The notes: a model not told the origin generated them from the sequence alone. A DNA stretch of 6,588 bases from Bacteroidales bacterium UBA6366 (GCA_002438845.1 DJRG01000032.1:1-6588); one strand, 5' to 3'. Counted from the stretch's first letter, positions 1 through 5,793 are shown. Translations and numbers: made by a program.

Positions 1-206
1 AACTCCACAGGGTCTCCGTTTTTCAGTCCGCGGGTGCTTTCGAACACCTGGACCGAGGCCTTGTCACCGTTCACCTTGATGACCTCGGCCAGGAGGGGAG
101 TACCCGCAAGGGTGATGTAGCAGAGCTCGTTCTCCGCCACCGGTCCGTCCACCTGAACCGTCACAAGGTTGGAAACAATTCCTGTTACCTTTCCTTTTGT
201 CTTCAT
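1..206 (-). CDS. atpA: V-type ATP synthase subunit A, N-terminal fragment (runs off left edge)
   Basis: Only the first 68 codons are in the window; the gene continues past position 1. Subunit A is the catalytic nucleotide-binding subunit of the V/A-type ATPase V1 head. The visible part is the N-terminal beta-barrel domain: it starts MKTKGKVTGIVSNLVTVQ, followed by an AENELCYI segment, GTPLLAEVIKVNGDKASVQV and GLKNGDPVEF, the usual A-subunit pattern of short strands ending in a G-L-K-x-G-(D/E)-P-V motif. The Walker A region lies outside. The ATG at 206 is the only sensible start: it comes 19 bp after the stop of the DUF2764 gene, and the gap is AT-rich with no Shine-Dalgarno-like sequence. It is third in an operon after atpE and the DUF2764 gene, as in other Bacteroidota V-ATPase loci. 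The N-terminal barrel is less diagnostic than the catalytic core, so the subunit call leans partly on gene order. Confidence 0.88.
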   Translation of the reverse strand, partial: MKTKGKVTGIVSNLVTVQVDGPVAENELCYITLAGTPLLAEVIKVNGDKASVQVFESTRGLKNGDPVE

Positions 207-225
207 ATTCAGTTATTTCAATTTT

Positions 226-828
226 CTATTTTGAGGGTTCGTAGTTCACGCCCTTGAAGGTGCCTCTGACCTCGTCCACGAGACGGATGAACATCTCGCG
301 TCCGGTCTTCTCGTCGAGGGCGAACCACCTGCCGATGATGTGCAGCCTGGCGATGAAGCCGAGGATGGCGTCAAGGTCGAAGTAGTCGAACGTGGTGATA
401 TCGTTGATCTTGTCCCACATCAGGGAGTCCAGTCCGCGCTCGCGGGACAGCAGGTCGGGGGCGTTCAGAGCCTCCTCAAGCCTCTGACCTTCCGCGAACT
501 CGCCGGTCTCCAGCATGATTGTGTCCTGGTCCAGCGGCCTCTCGAAGGCCTTGTTCAGGAAGCGTGCCTTGCCGTTGCGGACGTTCAGGTCGAAGGTGAA
601 ATATTCCTTCAGGAACCTGTCGCTGTCCTTCAGGGCGGCCTCGTAGAACTCCTTGGTAAGGTTCTCGTCCTTGAATCCGTCCAGCAGACGATCCACGACC
701 TTGATGTCGGAGCCGCTCAGCTGGGACTTGATCCATCCGACGTAGGTGTCGAAGGACGTGCCCTCCCCGAACTTCCAGTCAAGTGAGATGGCCGGAAGGC
801 TGGAGATTATGTACTCGTAGTTGTTCAT
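226..828 (-). CDS. DUF2764 family protein of the V-type ATPase operon
   Basis: A 200-residue soluble protein with no signal peptide or membrane segment. It matches the DUF2764 family, recognised by its start (MNNYEYIISSLPAISLD) and its place between V-ATPase subunits E and A, an arrangement known in Bacteroidota and Chlamydiae. The biochemical role of the family is not established; a part in assembly, or as a central-stalk or peripheral-stalk component, is inference from context. The sequence is acidic and apparently helical, with aromatic-rich stretches near residues 70-80 (EYFTFDLNVRN) and 145-172 (TTFDYFDLD to GRWFALDE). Its ATG at 828-826 overlaps the TAA stop of atpE by one base (TAATG), so translation is probably coupled and the start is well fixed. 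The stop is TAG at 228-226, followed by a short AT-rich gap to atpA. Confidence 0.85.
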   Translation of the reverse strand: MNNYEYIISSLPAISLDWKFGEGTSFDTYVGWIKSQLSGSDIKVVDRLLDGFKDENLTKEFYEAALKDSDRFLKEYFTFDLNVRNGKARFLNKAFERPLDQDTIMLETGEFAEGQRLEEALNAPDLLSRERGLDSLMWDKINDITTFDYFDLDAILGFIARLHIIGRWFALDEKTGREMFIRLVDEVRGTFKGVNYEPSK

Positions 829-1436
829 TACTCGCCGAAGAGTATCTTGCGTGTGGCAGGTCTGAGATAGTCGCCGATCAGGGACTTGAACGTCTCGTCG
901 GTGAGGCTGATGAAATATGAGCCGTCCTTAGGGCCGATGGTGAACCCGCCGTCGACTTTCTTGGAAAACTCGGCTGTGACCCCGCCCTTGAGAATGCTTG
1001 CCAACTCACCGCCGACAAATGGCTCAAGCTCTTTCTTGAGGCTTTCAGGGAGCACCAAGTTGAGATCAACCGCTTCCTCGGCGTTGAACTTCTCGGCCAC
1101 CGCCTTGATCACTTCCTTGACAAAGTCGGCTGACGAGAGGGCAGAGTCGACCTGCTTGTCGGTCATCTTTCCGACCATAAGGTTCTCGATGTCCTTTCTG
1201 GTGGCCTGAAGGCTCTGGACGGCGGCCATCTTCACGTCGCCCTCGACCTTGGTCTTGTAGTCCAAGGCGTCTTTCTGAGCCTTCCTGAGAATGGATTCGG
1301 CCTGCTTTTTGGCATCCTCAATGATTTCGGCGGCCTTTTCGTTGGCCTTGGCGAGGATGGCCTCGCCTTCTTCCTTACCCTTTGACAGTCCCTCCTTGTA
1401 GAGCTTGTCGGTCAGTTCCTGTAGCTTGTTTTCCAT
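828..1436 (-). CDS. atpE: V-type ATP synthase subunit E (peripheral stalk)
   Basis: Subunit E, 202 residues, a normal length for the family. It pairs with another stalk subunit to form the peripheral stator linking the V1 head to the membrane part of the enzyme. Residues about 1-85 are a charged Lys/Glu/Ala-rich coiled coil (for example KGKEEGEAILAKANEKAAE, then AKKQAESILRKAQKDALDY). Residues about 100-202 form the globular C-terminal domain, with the family-like segment KKVDGGFTIGPKDGSYFISL and an ending FKSLIGDYLRPATRKILFGE; R-P-x-x-R-x-x-L-F is a common finish in these proteins. It is the first gene of the minus-strand operon, starting about 25-30 bases after a predicted Bacteroidota promoter. 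Its stop shares one base with the next start codon. The protein is called E from fold pattern and gene order; similarity between E subunits is generally low. Confidence 0.9.
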   Translation of the reverse strand: MENKLQELTDKLYKEGLSKGKEEGEAILAKANEKAAEIIEDAKKQAESILRKAQKDALDYKTKVEGDVKMAAVQSLQATRKDIENLMVGKMTDKQVDSALSSADFVKEVIKAVAEKFNAEEAVDLNLVLPESLKKELEPFVGGELASILKGGVTAEFSKKVDGGFTIGPKDGSYFISLTDETFKSLIGDYLRPATRKILFGE

Positions 1437-1466
1437 CTATATTATGTGTTGATTTTCCAGATTCTA

Positions 1467-1496
1467 CAAAGATAATCAAAAGAATGCTCTTGCCAA
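1467..1496 (-). promoter_or_regulatory. Predicted promoter of the V-ATPase operon
   Basis: On the minus strand TATCTTTG (1474-1467) matches the Bacteroidota -7 consensus TAnnTTTG. TTG (1496-1494) lies 19 bp upstream as the -33 element. The predicted leader to the atpE ATG is about 25-30 bases and shows no clear Shine-Dalgarno sequence, which is normal in this phylum. The site is predicted from the motif only. Confidence 0.65.
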
Positions 1497-1518
1497 AACA
1501 ATTTAATTTCTATCTTTG
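1490..1518 (+). promoter_or_regulatory. Predicted promoter of the WG/TonB-C gene pair
   Basis: On the plus strand TTG (1490-1492) and TATCTTTG (1511-1518), 18 bp apart, match the Bacteroidota TTG / TAnnTTTG pattern. Transcription would begin near 1523-1526, giving a leader of about 35-38 bases before the ATG at 1561. The TTG directly abuts that of the opposite promoter (TTGCCAA at 1490-1496), so the two sites are back to back. The site is predicted from the motif only. Confidence 0.6.
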
Positions 1519-1560
1519 TCTTTGCGATAACATTATGTAATAAAGCAAACCTTTTCGCTT

Positions 1561-2340
1561 ATGAAAATATCATTATTGTCTTTCCTTCTTCTGGCCGTTC
1601 TGGTTCCTAATCAGGTCATTGGGAATCCACATGAGTCAGAAGGTGGCGCTATTGTTCTGGATGAGCCTTCCAAGGATGACAAGAAGCCGGAACGTCCGTA
1701 CAGCGAGGGACTCAAGCCCGTGGAGCAAGACGGGATGTGGGGTTTCGTCAATCTGGACGGAGAACTGGTTATACCGTACAAGTACCACTACGTCAGGTCA
1801 TTCCGTGATGGTCTTGCCATGGTGAAACTCCATGGAAAATGGGGTTACATCGACTGGTTCGGCAACGAATTGATTCCACTTGAATTCGATGAGGTGACAT
1901 CATTCCGTGACAGCCATGCTTTCGTAAAGAAGGATGGCCGGGTCGGCTTGCTGGATGTCGCCGGGAATGTGTCCTACGACTTCGAGAGAATAAAGGAGTT
2001 CACCTTCCCGTACATTTGGCTGGACTCCAAACCGATGTTTGACGGTGGGGACGCCAACAAGTTTTCGGCGTGGGTCAACACCCAGCTGAAGTACCCCGAA
2101 CTCTCCAGAATGTACGAGGCCGAGGGTACCGTGAATCTGACTTTATGTGTGGATGCCTCAGGGGCTGTCTCTGATGTGAAGGTCACGAAAGGTGTCAGCC
2201 ATGAACTGAACCATGAGGCCGTCAGGGCTGTCACGGAGTCTCCGAGATGGACTCCGGCGACTTATGACGGCAAGCCTGTGAAAGCCTCTTTCTCGTACTC
2301 AGTAATATTCCGTCTGAAACCTAAAAGCATTAAAAGATGA
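1561..2340 (+). CDS. Exported WG-repeat protein with TonB C-terminal-like domain (first copy)
   Basis: A 259-residue protein of unknown function. Residues 1-21 (MKISLLSFLLLAVLVPNQVI) look like a signal peptide or short N-terminal anchor; there is no lipobox cysteine. A charged linker (about 26-50, rich in D, E, K, P) follows. Residues about 51-150 hold three WG-type repeats: GMWGFVNLDGELVIP (58-72), GKWGYIDWFGNELIP (92-106) and a degenerate GRVGLLDVAGNV (126-137). Residues about 160-252 resemble a TonB C-terminal domain, with FSAWVNTQLKYPELSR, EGTVNLTLCVDASGAVSDVKV, the helix HELNHEAVRAVTESPRWTPA and a final strand ASFSYSVIFRL. A TonB-type domain usually contacts outer-membrane receptors, but the energy-coupling N-terminal helix of true TonB is not evident, so a soluble or anchored periplasmic role is more likely (inference). 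Its TGA overlaps the next start (ATGA). Confidence 0.85.
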   Translation: MKISLLSFLLLAVLVPNQVIGNPHESEGGAIVLDEPSKDDKKPERPYSEGLKPVEQDGMWGFVNLDGELVIPYKYHYVRSFRDGLAMVKLHGKWGYIDWFGNELIPLEFDEVTSFRDSHAFVKKDGRVGLLDVAGNVSYDFERIKEFTFPYIWLDSKPMFDGGDANKFSAWVNTQLKYPELSRMYEAEGTVNLTLCVDASGAVSDVKVTKGVSHELNHEAVRAVTESPRWTPATYDGKPVKASFSYSVIFRLKPKSIKR

Positions 2341-3026
2341 GCAGAATCTTGACTTTCTTCGGACTCTTTGTTTTCTTTTCCTTGAATGTGTCCGCCGCCG
2401 GACCGTTGAAACCTTTCCCAAAGGACGGCAAATGGGGCTTTGTCGATAAAGACATGAACGTCGTGATTCCTTGTGCGTACGATGCTGTGTCTCCTTTCGA
2501 CAACGGTCTTGCCATCGTCTGCTCGGAAGGCAGGTTCGGCTACATCGACCAATTCGGAACAATCCTTTATCCTATTGAATATGAAGTCGCTTCTCCTTTT
2601 CATCAGGCCCATGCCTTCGTCGTCAAGGACGGTTTGCTCGGACTGCTGAACATTGCGGGCGATGTCACCTTTGACTATAATATAATGAAGCGTTTCACCC
2701 TGCCTGTGGAATGGGCTGACACCCCTGCCAGATTCATCGGTGACAAGTCCGGCGATTTTCAGCTTTGGGTGGACAATAACAAAAAATATCCGAGCGCCGC
2801 GCGCAAGATGGGAATCAGCGGCGTTGTCGAGGTGGAGTTCACTGTAGGTCTGGACGGGAAGGTGACCGACGTAAAGGCTTTGACAAGCGCCAATCCGGAC
2901 CTTGACAAGGAGGCTGTCAGGGTAGTGTCCAGTTCTCCGGCTTGGGAGCCAGCCAGAATGGGCGACCTGCCTTTCATGACAAGGTTCTCCATCATGGTCT
3001 CCTTCAGTTTCCCGGCGAGACGTTAG
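2337..3026 (+). CDS. Exported WG-repeat protein with TonB C-terminal-like domain (second copy)
   Basis: A 229-residue paralogue of the preceding gene, also of unknown function. Residues 1-20 form a clear signal peptide (MSRILTFFGLFVFFSLNVSA) with an A-x-A-like cleavage site. The mature protein begins directly with the repeats, lacking the acidic linker of the first copy: GKWGFVDKDMNVVIP (31-45), GRFGYIDQFGTILYP (65-79) and LLGLLNIAGDV (100-110). The TonB-C-like domain covers about 133-225, with LWVDNNKKYPSAARK, SGVVEVEFTVGLDGKVTDVKA, a DLDKEAVRVVSSSPAWEPA helix region and a terminal strand RFSIMVSFSF. By eye, residues 31-225 align without gaps to 58-252 of the first copy, at about 45% identity over the WG part and less over the TonB-C part. 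The ATGA overlap indicates coupled translation, so the two products are probably made together. A terminator follows within about 90 bases. Confidence 0.85.
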   Translation: MSRILTFFGLFVFFSLNVSAAGPLKPFPKDGKWGFVDKDMNVVIPCAYDAVSPFDNGLAIVCSEGRFGYIDQFGTILYPIEYEVASPFHQAHAFVVKDGLLGLLNIAGDVTFDYNIMKRFTLPVEWADTPARFIGDKSGDFQLWVDNNKKYPSAARKMGISGVVEVEFTVGLDGKVTDVKALTSANPDLDKEAVRVVSSSPAWEPARMGDLPFMTRFSIMVSFSFPARR

Positions 3027-3046
3027 CGGTTGATGTTTTATGAATA

Positions 3047-3084
3047 TTTAGTAAGCGACAACTTATTTTTTGCCGCTTACTAAA
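3047..3084. other. 11-bp inverted repeat (hairpin) ahead of the terminator
   Basis: TTTAGTAAGCG (3047-3057) is perfectly complementary to CGCTTACTAAA (3074-3084), with a 16-base loop containing a T-run. Neither strand has a T-tract straight after the stem, so it is not a classic terminator alone. Its last three bases are shared with the next stem (3082-3118), so the two hairpins compete at the junction. It may help termination or protect the mRNA 3' end; that is inference. Confidence 0.6.
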
Positions 3085-3118
3085 AAAGCGCGTCGGCTCT
3101 GTCATGACGCGCTTTTTT
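3082..3118. terminator. Bidirectional intrinsic terminator between convergent operons
   Basis: AAAAAAGCGCGTC (3082-3094) pairs with GACGCGCTTTTTT (3106-3118): a 13-bp perfect stem with a 7-bp GC-rich core and an 11-base loop. The stem is flanked by an A-run on one side and a T-run on the other, so it can terminate on both strands. It lies 56 bases past the stop of the second WG gene and 20 bases past the stop of the decarboxylase beta-subunit gene, which converge here. Confidence 0.9.
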
Positions 3119-3137
3119 ACATTCGTAGGAGTAAACC

Positions 3138-4280
3138 TTACCCGAGGAAGCCGAGCAGGATTCCGGCGGCGACGGCCGAGCCGATGACTCCTGCCACATT
3201 CGGTCCCATGGCGTGCATCAGAAGGTGGTTGTTCGGGTCGAACTCCCTGCCGACGATCTCGGAGACGCGGGCACTGTCCGGCACTGCGGAAACTCCGGCG
3301 TTGCCGATCAGCGGGTTGATCTTCCGGTCGCCCTTCAGGAACAGGTTCCAGATCTTCACGAAAAGCACTCCGCAGGTTGTGGCGATCACGAATGACAGCA
3401 GGCCAAGAATGAATATCTTGACAGAGTTCCCGCTGAGAAACTTGTCCGCCTGGGTGGAGGCTCCGACGGTGAGGCCGATTAGAGTTGTCACGACATCGAT
3501 CAGCGGACCGCGCGCAGTCTCCGCCAAACGTCTTGTCACTCCGCTCTCTTTCAAGAGGTTACCGAAGAACAGCATTCCCAGAAGCGGTAGTCCGGACGGT
3601 ACGATGAATGCGGTGAGGAGGAATCCGACGATAGGGAAGATTATCTTTTCCTTCTGACTTACCTGTCTTGCCGCCGGCATTCTGATCAGTCGCTCCTTCT
3701 TGGTCGTCAGCGCAAGCATGATAGGCCTTTGGATGACCGGCACAAGTGCCATGTAGGAATATGCGCTCACGGCGATCGCTCCCATCAGATCCGGGGCGAG
3801 CTGTGAGGAGAGGAATATGGCCGTAGGGCCGTCCGCTCCTCCGATGATGCCGATGGCTCCGGCTTGGTTCGGGTCGAATCCAAGAGCGAGGGCGAGAAGG
3901 TAGGCTCCGAATATTCCCATCTGTGCGGCTGCTCCGATCAGCAGCAGCCTCGGCTGGGAGATCAGAGCTGAGAAATCAGTCATCGCTCCGATTCCGAGGA
4001 ATATCAGAGGCGGGTACCAGCCCTGCTTGACGCCTTGGTACAGGATGTTCAGCACGGAGCCGTCTTCATAGACTCCGATGTTCAGTCCCGGAAACATCGG
4101 GATGTTGCCGATGATCATTCCGAATCCGATCGGAACGAGCAGGAGCGGCTCCCATTCCTTCTTGATGGCCAGCGTGATGAACACAATGCCGATCAGAATC
4201 ATCACGAGATTCTGCCAAGTCGCGTTGGCGAATCCGGTGAAATACCAGAACTGTTTAAGGCTTTCGAATATGATGTCCAT
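3138..4280 (-). CDS. oadB: Sodium ion-translocating decarboxylase, beta subunit (OadB/MmdB type)
   Basis: Integral membrane subunit, 380 residues, close to the usual size. It decarboxylates carboxybiotin on the carrier protein and couples this to Na+ export. Most of the length is hydrophobic helices (about 22-62, 90-132, 140-190, 212-242, 258-310, 352-380). Family motifs are intact: GIIGGADGPTAIFLSSQLAP (144-163), SAYSYMALVP (172-181), INPLIGNAGVSAVPDSARVS (321-340) and HAMGPNVAGVIGSAVAAG (356-373). Mapped from memory onto the Klebsiella OadB residues D203, Y229, N373, G377, S382 and R389, the equivalents D150, Y176, N322, G326, S331 and R338 are all present at a constant offset of about 51-53. 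It is last in the operon: four bases (AAGG) separate the TAG of the biotin-carrier gene from its ATG. The subunit serves oxaloacetate, methylmalonyl-CoA or glutaconyl-CoA pumps alike; the upstream carboxyltransferase suggests an acyl-CoA pump, so MmdB would be an equally good name. Confidence 0.95.
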   Translation of the reverse strand: MDIIFESLKQFWYFTGFANATWQNLVMILIGIVFITLAIKKEWEPLLLVPIGFGMIIGNIPMFPGLNIGVYEDGSVLNILYQGVKQGWYPPLIFLGIGAMTDFSALISQPRLLLIGAAAQMGIFGAYLLALALGFDPNQAGAIGIIGGADGPTAIFLSSQLAPDLMGAIAVSAYSYMALVPVIQRPIMLALTTKKERLIRMPAARQVSQKEKIIFPIVGFLLTAFIVPSGLPLLGMLFFGNLLKESGVTRRLAETARGPLIDVVTTLIGLTVGASTQADKFLSGNSVKIFILGLLSFVIATTCGVLFVKIWNLFLKGDRKINPLIGNAGVSAVPDSARVSEIVGREFDPNNHLLMHAMGPNVAGVIGSAVAAGILLGFLG

Positions 4281-4284
4281 CCTT

Positions 4285-4728
4285 CTATGCTATCTTGACG
4301 ATTTCGGCACCTTCGAGGACTGAGTCTCCCTTGTTCACGAGGATGGCGGTGACGGTCCCGTCAGCCGGAGCCTGGATCTCGTTCTCCATCTTCATAGCCT
4401 CAAGGACGGCCACTTTCTGACCGGCCTTCACTGCCTGGCCTTCTTTGACGGAAACCTCGATGATCACACCAGGGAGAGGGGATGTCACCGGTTTGCCTGC
4501 GCCTGAAGGGGCTGCCGGTTTTGGTGCCGGGGCAGCGGGTGCTGAACTTGTCGAAGCGGCCACTGTCGTAGCAGGTGCCTGGACTGGTTTCTGGACAGGA
4601 GCCGGAGCGTTCTCCATCTCTACTTGATAAGACGCTCCATTCACTGTCACATCCGCGATGTTCCCTTCCACTGAATTGATCTCAACGTTGTACTCGTTGC
4701 CGTTGATTCTGAATTTGTACGTTTTCAT
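4285..4728 (-). CDS. Biotin carboxyl carrier protein of the decarboxylase complex
   Basis: A 147-residue carrier that shuttles the carboxyl group from the carboxyltransferase to the membrane beta subunit. Residues 1-40 form a small beta-rich N-terminal region (MKTYKFRINGNEYNVEI start). Residues about 41-80 are a flexible Ala/Pro linker. Residues about 80-147 are the biotinyl domain, with SPLPGVIIEVSVKEGQAVKAG and the biotinylation motif EAMKMENEI; the modified lysine is K113, 34 residues from the C terminus, as expected. The two-lobed symmetry is visible: GDSVLEGAEIVKI near the end mirrors GQAVKAGQKVAVLEAMKM. The ATG at 4728 follows a hairpin-rich AT spacer, with no Shine-Dalgarno sequence, and the TAG at 4287-4285 sits four bases before the beta-subunit gene. 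Similar proteins occur in biotin-dependent carboxylases, but the neighbours make the decarboxylase role the better reading. Confidence 0.95.
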   Translation of the reverse strand: MKTYKFRINGNEYNVEINSVEGNIADVTVNGASYQVEMENAPAPVQKPVQAPATTVAASTSSAPAAPAPKPAAPSGAGKPVTSPLPGVIIEVSVKEGQAVKAGQKVAVLEAMKMENEIQAPADGTVTAILVNKGDSVLEGAEIVKIA

Positions 4729-4735
4729 ACTATCA

Positions 4736-4762
4736 AAAATTTTTATTATCTATAAAAATTTT
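4736..4762. repeat. 11-bp AT-only hairpin just upstream of the biotin-carrier start
   Basis: AAAATTTTTAT (4736-4746) is perfectly complementary to ATAAAAATTTT (4752-4762) with a 5-base loop, TATCT. Its edge is 7 bases from the ATG of the biotin-carrier gene (4728), so if it forms in the mRNA it would lie across the ribosome-binding region. It is made of A and T only and would be a weak stem. Confidence 0.6.
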
Positions 4763-4801
4763 GTGAAAGTCTGATAGCCGTTCGCTATCGCTCACTCTCA
4801 C
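4763..4801. repeat. Imperfect hairpin with a GATAGC/GCTATC core in the operon spacer
   Basis: GATAGC (4773-4778) pairs with GCTATC (4784-4789) around a 5-base loop. The flanks continue the symmetry: AGT (4768-4770) with ACT (4794-4796) and GTGA (4763-4766) with TCAC (4798-4801). This stretch is GC-richer than the rest of the spacer and directly abuts the hairpins on either side. Its function is unknown. Confidence 0.5.
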
Positions 4802-4802
4802 G

Positions 4803-4839
4803 ATGAAATTTTTTTGATTATTAATCAAAAAAATTTCAT
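4803..4839. repeat. 18-bp near-perfect palindrome in the decarboxylase operon spacer
   Basis: ATGAAATTTTTTTGATTA (4803-4820) is the exact reverse complement of 4822-4839, with one base (4821) at the centre; as RNA this gives about a 17-bp stem with a 3-base loop. It begins 25 bases past the stop of the lamin-tail/OadG gene. The stem is AT-rich and has no T-tract after it, so it does not look like an ordinary terminator. mRNA processing, stabilisation, partial attenuation or the end of a small repeat element are all possible; the sequence does not decide. Confidence 0.7.
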
Positions 4840-4864
4840 GTTCGGTTCATATTCATTAATTTTA

Positions 4865-5788
4865 TTATCTTGGTGATTGTCTGAAATTCTGCGTCTTGTC
4901 GTTCCAGTTGCTTGACTGGGACGGACGGATTGTGATGACGAAGCTTTCCTCGTCGTGGATTCCTACACCGAGATAGTCGTCAAGCGCCATCGCGATGGCC
5001 GCATAGACCTCTCCTCCGAATTCCTGCGAGAGCGCCATCGAAATCGCGGCGGCAACCTCCGGAGTCATATTCCCGCTTTTCGCTGGTTTTGCGGTCTTTG
5101 CTGGTTTTGGAGCCGCCGCTTTTTTGTTGGCGTTGCCGATCCAGCCGAAGATGAATGCAAGGATGGTGAGCGCGATGAACACTGTAGAGACTGAAATCAG
5201 TGTCAGAACCCATCCGTGCGGGTCTTTCTCCTTCATTATCTGGCTGTTGGTCTTTGCGTCCACATCACCGTTGTAAGATCCGGGAGTCGGTTTGTCAGTG
5301 ACCTTTGTCTCGAAATCCATCATCTTCACTCCGGTAGGAACCTTTACAACCGAACAGTCAGCCGGAAGGTCAGCGGGGATGTCGATGGTGTCGATGATGG
5401 TGCGTCCGTCATTGCTGACGAGGTAGATAGTGGAACCGTTTCTCAGGGTGAAATTTGTGTAATATGTTCCCTGAGAGGCGTTTCCGCTTGCGTAGAAGAC
5501 AACGCTCTGTCGTGGCTTCAAAGTTGTCGAAACGTCTGAAGCGGGAATATGATACTTCCGCAGGTTGTCCTTGTCGTCGGACAGGTAGCAGCCGGCGAAC
5601 TTCACGCTTCCGTAGGAATTGTTGAAGATCTCGATCCAGCCGGTCCGCTGTCCGTAGCCGTCCGTAAGCCCGTTCGTGTTCTCCACGAGGACCTCTCCGA
5701 TTCTCAGATCCGCCAGGTTCTGGGCACTGAGATCCAGTCCGGAGAGCAGAAGGACGACCGATAAAAGTAATTGTCCTAATCTCTTCAT
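4865..5788 (-). CDS. Lamin-tail domain / OadG-like gamma subunit fusion of the decarboxylase complex
   Basis: A membrane protein of 307 residues from the ATG at 5788 (numbering below includes two extra residues of a possible GTG start at 5794 that overlaps the upstream stop; the ATG fits the signal peptide better). Order: signal peptide to about 24 (LLLSVVLLLSGLDLSA); lamin-tail-like beta domain about 28-170, with IGEVLVENTNG, GWIEIFNNS, FAGCYLSDD and IYLVSNDGRTI; a PTPGSYN end; one membrane helix about 194-220 (GWVLTLISVSTVFIALTILA); a basic Ala/Pro/Lys linker 222-242; and a cytoplasmic tail 243-309 with TPEVAAAISMAL, EVYAAIAMALDDYL and a W-N-D-K...R ending. The last part is typical of Bacteroidota decarboxylase gamma/delta-like subunits, which anchor and assemble the complex. 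The signal peptide puts the lamin-tail domain outside the cytoplasm. Such fusions are, to my knowledge, already known in Bacteroidota; the role of the lamin-tail domain is not. Confidence 0.87.
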   Translation of the reverse strand: MKRLGQLLLSVVLLLSGLDLSAQNLADLRIGEVLVENTNGLTDGYGQRTGWIEIFNNSYGSVKFAGCYLSDDKDNLRKYHIPASDVSTTLKPRQSVVFYASGNASQGTYYTNFTLRNGSTIYLVSNDGRTIIDTIDIPADLPADCSVVKVPTGVKMMDFETKVTDKPTPGSYNGDVDAKTNSQIMKEKDPHGWVLTLISVSTVFIALTILAFIFGWIGNANKKAAAPKPAKTAKPAKSGNMTPEVAAAISMALSQEFGGEVYAAIAMALDDYLGVGIHDEESFVITIRPSQSSNWNDKTQNFRQSPR

Positions 5789-5793
5789 AATCA

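Noticed and set aside
340..786. A 148-codon open frame on the plus strand opposite the DUF2764 gene
   Set aside because: It lies wholly antisense to a recognisable gene; its composition (V, Q, L, G, E rich, no domain) is that of a frame shadow in GC-rich coding DNA, and no promoter precedes it.
2262..2612. A 116-codon minus-strand open frame across the junction of the two WG genes
   Set aside because: Both plus-strand genes covering it show intact domains and signal peptides; this frame has no such features.
3070..3657. A 195-codon open frame on the plus strand opposite the beta-subunit gene
   Set aside because: It begins inside the terminator region and is antisense to the clearly conserved OadB/MmdB coding sequence; the protein is rich in R, P, S and T without any recognisable motif.
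4825..4839. Tiny minus-strand frame ATG AAA TTT TTT TGA as a leader peptide
   Set aside because: The four-codon frame arises from the palindrome itself and occurs identically on the other strand at 4803-4817; there is no run of regulatory codons pointing to attenuation by an amino acid.
4803..4839. The 18-bp palindrome as an intrinsic terminator of the decarboxylase operon
   Set aside because: There is no GC-rich stem and no T-tract after the stem in the direction of transcription, and the downstream carrier gene has no recognisable promoter of its own.
5216..5539. Plus-strand open frame opposite the lamin-tail/OadG gene
   Set aside because: Antisense to the lamin-tail domain, with no family resemblance and no start signal.
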